From Methanobacteriota archaeon (GTDB lineage Archaea > Thermoplasmatota > Thermoplasmata > UBA10834): DNA of 64,000 bases. Location: assembly GCA_020347645.1 (NCBI GenBank), contig CP070736.1, positions 328,241-392,240 on the forward strand. Direction: 5' to 3'. The translations under genes were made by a program, and so were the position numbers. Below the pieces are notes generated by a model. That model saw nothing but the letters and a program-made list of their open reading frames with translations, searched no databases and had not been told where the DNA came from. How positions within the stretch are numbered: the stretch's first letter is position 1; every line of letters begins with the position of its first letter. Positions 61,738 to 64,000 of this stretch are shown here, one piece after another.

Positions 61738-63066
61738 CTATCTCTCCCAGGGCATCCTCTCGTCAAGATATTCGGTCAGCAGGCGCGCGTATCGGTTGGT
61801 CAGCAGCTGCTTCCCAGATGCGATTTCGAACGATTGTATCTTCCTGATATCCTTTCCGAGCGTCAGTGAAGATATGCTCTCCCTGAGCAGGCCATCAGCC
61901 CGACGATGCCTTCGCTCCACCACGACGAACCACCTGCCGTCCTCCTTGAATGGTTTCGAGAGACCGGCAGCATCCCACTTGGACAGGAATTCCTGAGAAT
62001 TCGGCGAGTTGACAGGAGGTCCTTTGTGAATGCGCTCCCTCGGGAGTTCCATCGATTCGACCTCGATCAGGACGTCTACAGTGCTGTGGACATCCATGCC
62101 CGTCCTCACCACCTCGAAATCGTTCCTCCTGAGCAGAGATGTCATGGAGACAATCGACTTACGAAGCTGGGGATAGAGGACGTCGTCTATGAGGTCTAGT
62201 TTTTCGAATGACACCACCAGGAACGACTCGATCCGTTCGCCAGCCTCCTCCCGAATCCTTTCAACATCCCAATTCTTCTGTTCTCGAGGGTAGAAGAACC
62301 TCAGATCGGCCTTCTTCATGTAAGCACGGGCGGCTTTCATGAAGGTCATCATGGAAGCCGGTGAAACCGCTGAGGCAACGTTCCTTCCGCTGTCGATGGG
62401 GTCGACGAAGGTCAGCGACTCCGAAAACTCAATCCCTGGGTATTCTGGAAGAGCCAGTGCCTGCCCCATGGTCCATTCGGATGCCGCCTTGAGCACGCTG
62501 TCGAAATCGCCGAAGCGCATCACGAGCAGCTCGCATAGGTATCCGGAGAAGCCCTGTGTCTTCGCCTCAGCACCGTAGCACCCTATGCCCTTCATGAAGC
62601 GTTTGAGTAGCCGCACATGGTCGTGGAGGGAACGCTCGAGGTTGTCTGCGACGAACTCCGTGTGAAACGGGGTCCGGTCGACTGCGCTCATCTTCTTCTG
62701 CGGGTCTTTGACCAGGAAGCACGGTACGAGGTCCACCTGATAGCCATCGTAAGCGCCCCGGATGTAGGGGTGCTGCGCGTAGTGCTCCTCCCCTCCCAAT
62801 ACCTTCCTGCCGATTTCCAGGCCTTTGTCTCTGAGTTCTTCTGGCGGGGTGCTCTCAGGAAACATCATGAAGAGGTCGATGTCTGGATCCTTCATATGCG
62901 TCCCCTTGGCGACTGAGCCCACGAGCTTCAGCTCGATGTGCGCGCCGATCTCGGCTGCGGCAGCGCGAACCGCCTCGGAGAGCTTGGCGACGGCCTTCGT
63001 CATCCTGCGGTCCTCTTGTGCAGAGGGTTTGATCCTCGACAGCACCTCCCGCTCTATCTGCCTCAT
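61738..63066 (-). CDS. cca: CCA-adding tRNA nucleotidyltransferase
   Basis: 442 aa class I (archaeal) enzyme. The nucleotidyltransferase motif is LVGSVAKGTHMKDPDIDLFMMF with the third carboxylate in YQVDLVPCF; HVRLLKRFMKGIGCYGAEAKTQGFSGYLCELLV is also typical. It adds the 3' CCA, which the tRNA-Leu gene here does not encode. The ATG at 63066 is about 30 bp from TATA box GATTTAATAGC; a GTG at 63075 is the alternative. Confidence 0.94.
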   Translation of the reverse strand: MRQIEREVLSRIKPSAQEDRRMTKAVAKLSEAVRAAAAEIGAHIELKLVGSVAKGTHMKDPDIDLFMMFPESTPPEELRDKGLEIGRKVLGGEEHYAQHPYIRGAYDGYQVDLVPCFLVKDPQKKMSAVDRTPFHTEFVADNLERSLHDHVRLLKRFMKGIGCYGAEAKTQGFSGYLCELLVMRFGDFDSVLKAASEWTMGQALALPEYPGIEFSESLTFVDPIDSGRNVASAVSPASMMTFMKAARAYMKKADLRFFYPREQKNWDVERIREEAGERIESFLVVSFEKLDLIDDVLYPQLRKSIVSMTSLLRRNDFEVVRTGMDVHSTVDVLIEVESMELPRERIHKGPPVNSPNSQEFLSKWDAAGLSKPFKEDGRWFVVVERRHRRADGLLRESISSLTLGKDIRKIQSFEIASGKQLLTNRYARLLTEYLDERMPWER

Positions 63067-63090
63067 CTCGGACACGGGATGAATGCCCGG

Positions 63091-63101
63091 GCTATTAAAT
63101 C
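63091..63101 (-). promoter_or_regulatory. TATA box of cca
   Basis: GATTTAATAGC on the minus strand, about 30 bp upstream of the ATG at 63066. Confidence 0.55.
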
Positions 63102-63211
63102 AGGCGATTGGCGCAATACAGACTATCGGCGATGACACCTGCTGATGCAGGTATGTGGACATCATATCTCCGAGCAGCGAGCTCCAGACCGCTTCGGGAC
63201 AAGGAAAGAAT

Positions 63212-63290
63212 GGTGTCTTTAGGTCGGTGTGGTGGGGATTGTTAAAATCGTTTGCTTAGGAGGAAAGTTGAGTCACCAACCTAAGACACC
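63212..63290. repeat. large imperfect inverted repeat
   Basis: Arms 63212-63229 (starts GGTGTCTTTAGG) and 63274-63290 (ends CTAAGACACC) pair with one bulge and one mismatch around a 44-bp loop. The right arm can also pair locally as CTTAGG/CCTAAG (63255-63260 with 63280-63285). Confidence 0.6.
63245..63256 (-). promoter_or_regulatory. GCAAACGATTT motif, copy 1
   Basis: GCAAACGATTTT on the minus strand, followed by TAAC, which together resemble a BRE plus TATA element. It could drive a second, upstream cca transcript. Confidence 0.45.
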
Positions 63291-63380
63291 AATTCCTGCC
63301 TAATTTGCAGGTTCTATATGAAGATTTCATGGCAACAGCTTATGATTGTCGATGGTTTCTTACTCAATCTGCAGACGATG

Positions 63381-63740
63381 TCATGTGCCATCCCGGATCA
63401 GGGATGAATGCACATTCGAGGAGGATACCGAGTCCTCGAGATCCTTGAGCTGGGACTCATCCATCTCGGAGACGCTTACGAGTTCGGTGCGTCCTCCTCC
63501 GATAAACAACATTATCAGCATCTTCCCATCCGAATAGAATTCGGCGAATCCGAAATCGGAAAGGGGAGAGGCGATCACCCTCAAGAGAGGGAGAGAGCAG
63601 TCATTCGAAACCTGTTCGAAAATGGGTTGCATCTGCTGCGGCGCCTCGGGCGTGCGGACTACGGCTAGCGTCATCCGCGAAACGCGTGTGTGCTCGCGCA
63701 CGAGTGACATCTCAGACGGCGATAGTGCCGGAGGAGGCAT
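63381..63740 (-). CDS. hypothetical protein, 119 aa
   Basis: A plausible alpha/beta protein: SRMTLAVVRTPEAP, PLLRVIASPLSDFGFAEFYSDGKMLIMLFIGGG, then an acidic C-terminus rich in Ser. The frame is supported by a motif GCGCAAACGATTT with a TATA-like segment about 30 bp upstream. No family recognised. Opposite-strand frames here have biased, Ser/Arg-rich sequences and look like shadows. Confidence 0.6.
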   Translation of the reverse strand: MPPPALSPSEMSLVREHTRVSRMTLAVVRTPEAPQQMQPIFEQVSNDCSLPLLRVIASPLSDFGFAEFYSDGKMLIMLFIGGGRTELVSVSEMDESQLKDLEDSVSSSNVHSSLIRDGT

Positions 63741-63767
63741 CCGACTCGACTATCGGAGACGCATTAG

Positions 63768-63780
63768 AAATCGTTTGCGC
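63768..63780 (-). promoter_or_regulatory. GCGCAAACGATTT motif, copy 2
   Basis: Identical 13 bp to copy 3 but on the opposite strand; lies 28-40 bp upstream of the ATG at 63740. Confidence 0.55.
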
Positions 63781-63817
63781 TATCGTCTTCCGTTGCGACA
63801 CCTTTGTACGCGTACGC

Positions 63818-63830
63818 GCGCAAACGATTT
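63818..63830 (+). promoter_or_regulatory. GCGCAAACGATTT motif, copy 3
   Basis: Followed by ATG, giving a TATA-like GATTTATG, 36-48 bp upstream of the gene that begins at about 63866. Confidence 0.55.
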
Positions 63831-63865
63831 ATGCCGAGAATGCGATGCACCTCCAACGGGATGGG

Positions 63866-64000
63866 ATGGGCGTGTGTACTGAGGGAGATTGCAGATTGTT
63901 CAAGGGCATGATAAGAGCGTGTGACGAGTGCAGGATGTATGTCGCGCTGAACGAGGACGGGGTGGATGGCAGACGGCCGTTTTCCTCCCGCGGCTCGACC
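63866..64000 (+). CDS. Cys-rich protein, 5' part only (cut by window edge)
   Basis: Open for 45 codons to the window edge. MGVCTEGDCRLFKGMIRACDECRMYVAL has four cysteines spaced as a probable zinc site. ATG at 63866 is favoured by the promoter spacing; an in-frame ATG at 63845 is also possible. Too short to identify. Confidence 0.4.
   Translation, partial: MGVCTEGDCRLFKGMIRACDECRMYVALNEDGVDGRRPFSSRGST

Larger units (their letters stand above)
63102..63380. other. non-coding region with hairpins, upstream of cca
   Basis: Contains a perfect ACCTGC-TGAT-GCAGGT hairpin (63138-63153), the large inverted repeat at 63212-63290 and a CCTGC/GCAGG hairpin at 63295-63311. No gene is convincing. A TTG with AGGAGG upstream at 63268 opens an 11-codon frame only. 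Confidence 0.5.

Noticed and set aside
63346-63882. Three plus-strand frames of 63-86 codons
   Set aside because: They overlap the better 119-aa minus-strand gene and have Ser/Arg-biased sequence without motifs.
1-64000. CRISPR array, rRNA genes, complete insertion sequence
   Set aside because: No regularly spaced repeats, rRNA sequence or transposase was seen anywhere in the window.

Overview
This 64 kb window is chromosomal DNA of an archaeon, most likely an uncultured member of the Thermoplasmatota (inference). Archaeal markers are a geranylgeranylglyceryl-phosphate synthase and a UbiA-type second lipid prenyltransferase, RadA, an archaeal-type CCA-adding enzyme, cyclic 2,3-diphosphoglycerate synthetase, KptA, a tRNA-Leu with a bulge-helix-bulge intron, and many TATA boxes 23-30 bp upstream of ATG codons (leaderless mRNAs). 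No H4MPT-pathway or methyl-coenzyme M reductase gene is visible here.

Layout. 1-2.7 kb: menaquinone genes (a MenG-like methyltransferase cut by the window edge, a polyprenyl diphosphate synthase, MenA). 2.7-13.1 kb: a minus-strand operon nuoABCDHIJ1J2KLMN for a complex I without an NADH (NuoEFG) or F420 (FpoF) input module; its NuoI carries an iron-sulfur-rich tail. 13.2-17 kb: a B12-binding radical SAM enzyme, MobB fused to an Fe-S domain, and an HdrD-like protein. 17-22.5 kb: housekeeping genes (AlkD-like, Lrp, cis-prenyltransferase, TiaS-like protein, UPF0173, DUF2797, KptA). 22.8-29 kb: an operon of two HdrA-type flavoproteins, MvhD, an Fe-S protein and formate dehydrogenase FdhA, followed convergently by an oxalate/formate-type transporter. 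30.6-33.7 kb: acetyl-CoA synthetase and FolD. 33.8-40.6 kb: formate-THF ligase, then a second HdrA-HdrA-MvhD set joined to MetV and MetF. 40.7-49.6 kb: a DUF885 peptidase, PurH, a GvpD-like ATPase, regulators and the cDPG synthetase. 49.6-52.6 kb: an accessory patch with tRNA-Leu, an integrase remnant, a 23-bp direct repeat, a secreted protein and a regulator. 52.4-64 kb: zinc-ribbon proteins, a PAS histidine kinase, lipid prenyltransferases, an M50 protease, a tRNA methyltransferase, RadA with a mini-intein, CCA-adding enzyme and small unknown genes.

How the genes may work together (inference). Formate could enter through the OFA-type carrier, be oxidised by the Hdr-linked FdhA, or be activated by Fhs. 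FolD and MetVF would then carry the one-carbon unit to methyl-THF. The two Hdr/MvhD modules would move electrons between formate, methylene-THF and ferredoxin. Ferredoxin could feed the headless complex I, which would reduce menaquinone and pump ions. MobB fits the molybdopterin need of FdhA, and PurH is a second user of 10-formyl-THF. This is a tetrahydrofolate-based, bacterial-type methyl branch in an archaeon, with split HdrA modules attached.

Start codons were chosen from Shine-Dalgarno sites, TATA spacing and gene overlaps. All functions rest on reading motifs by eye; no database search was run.
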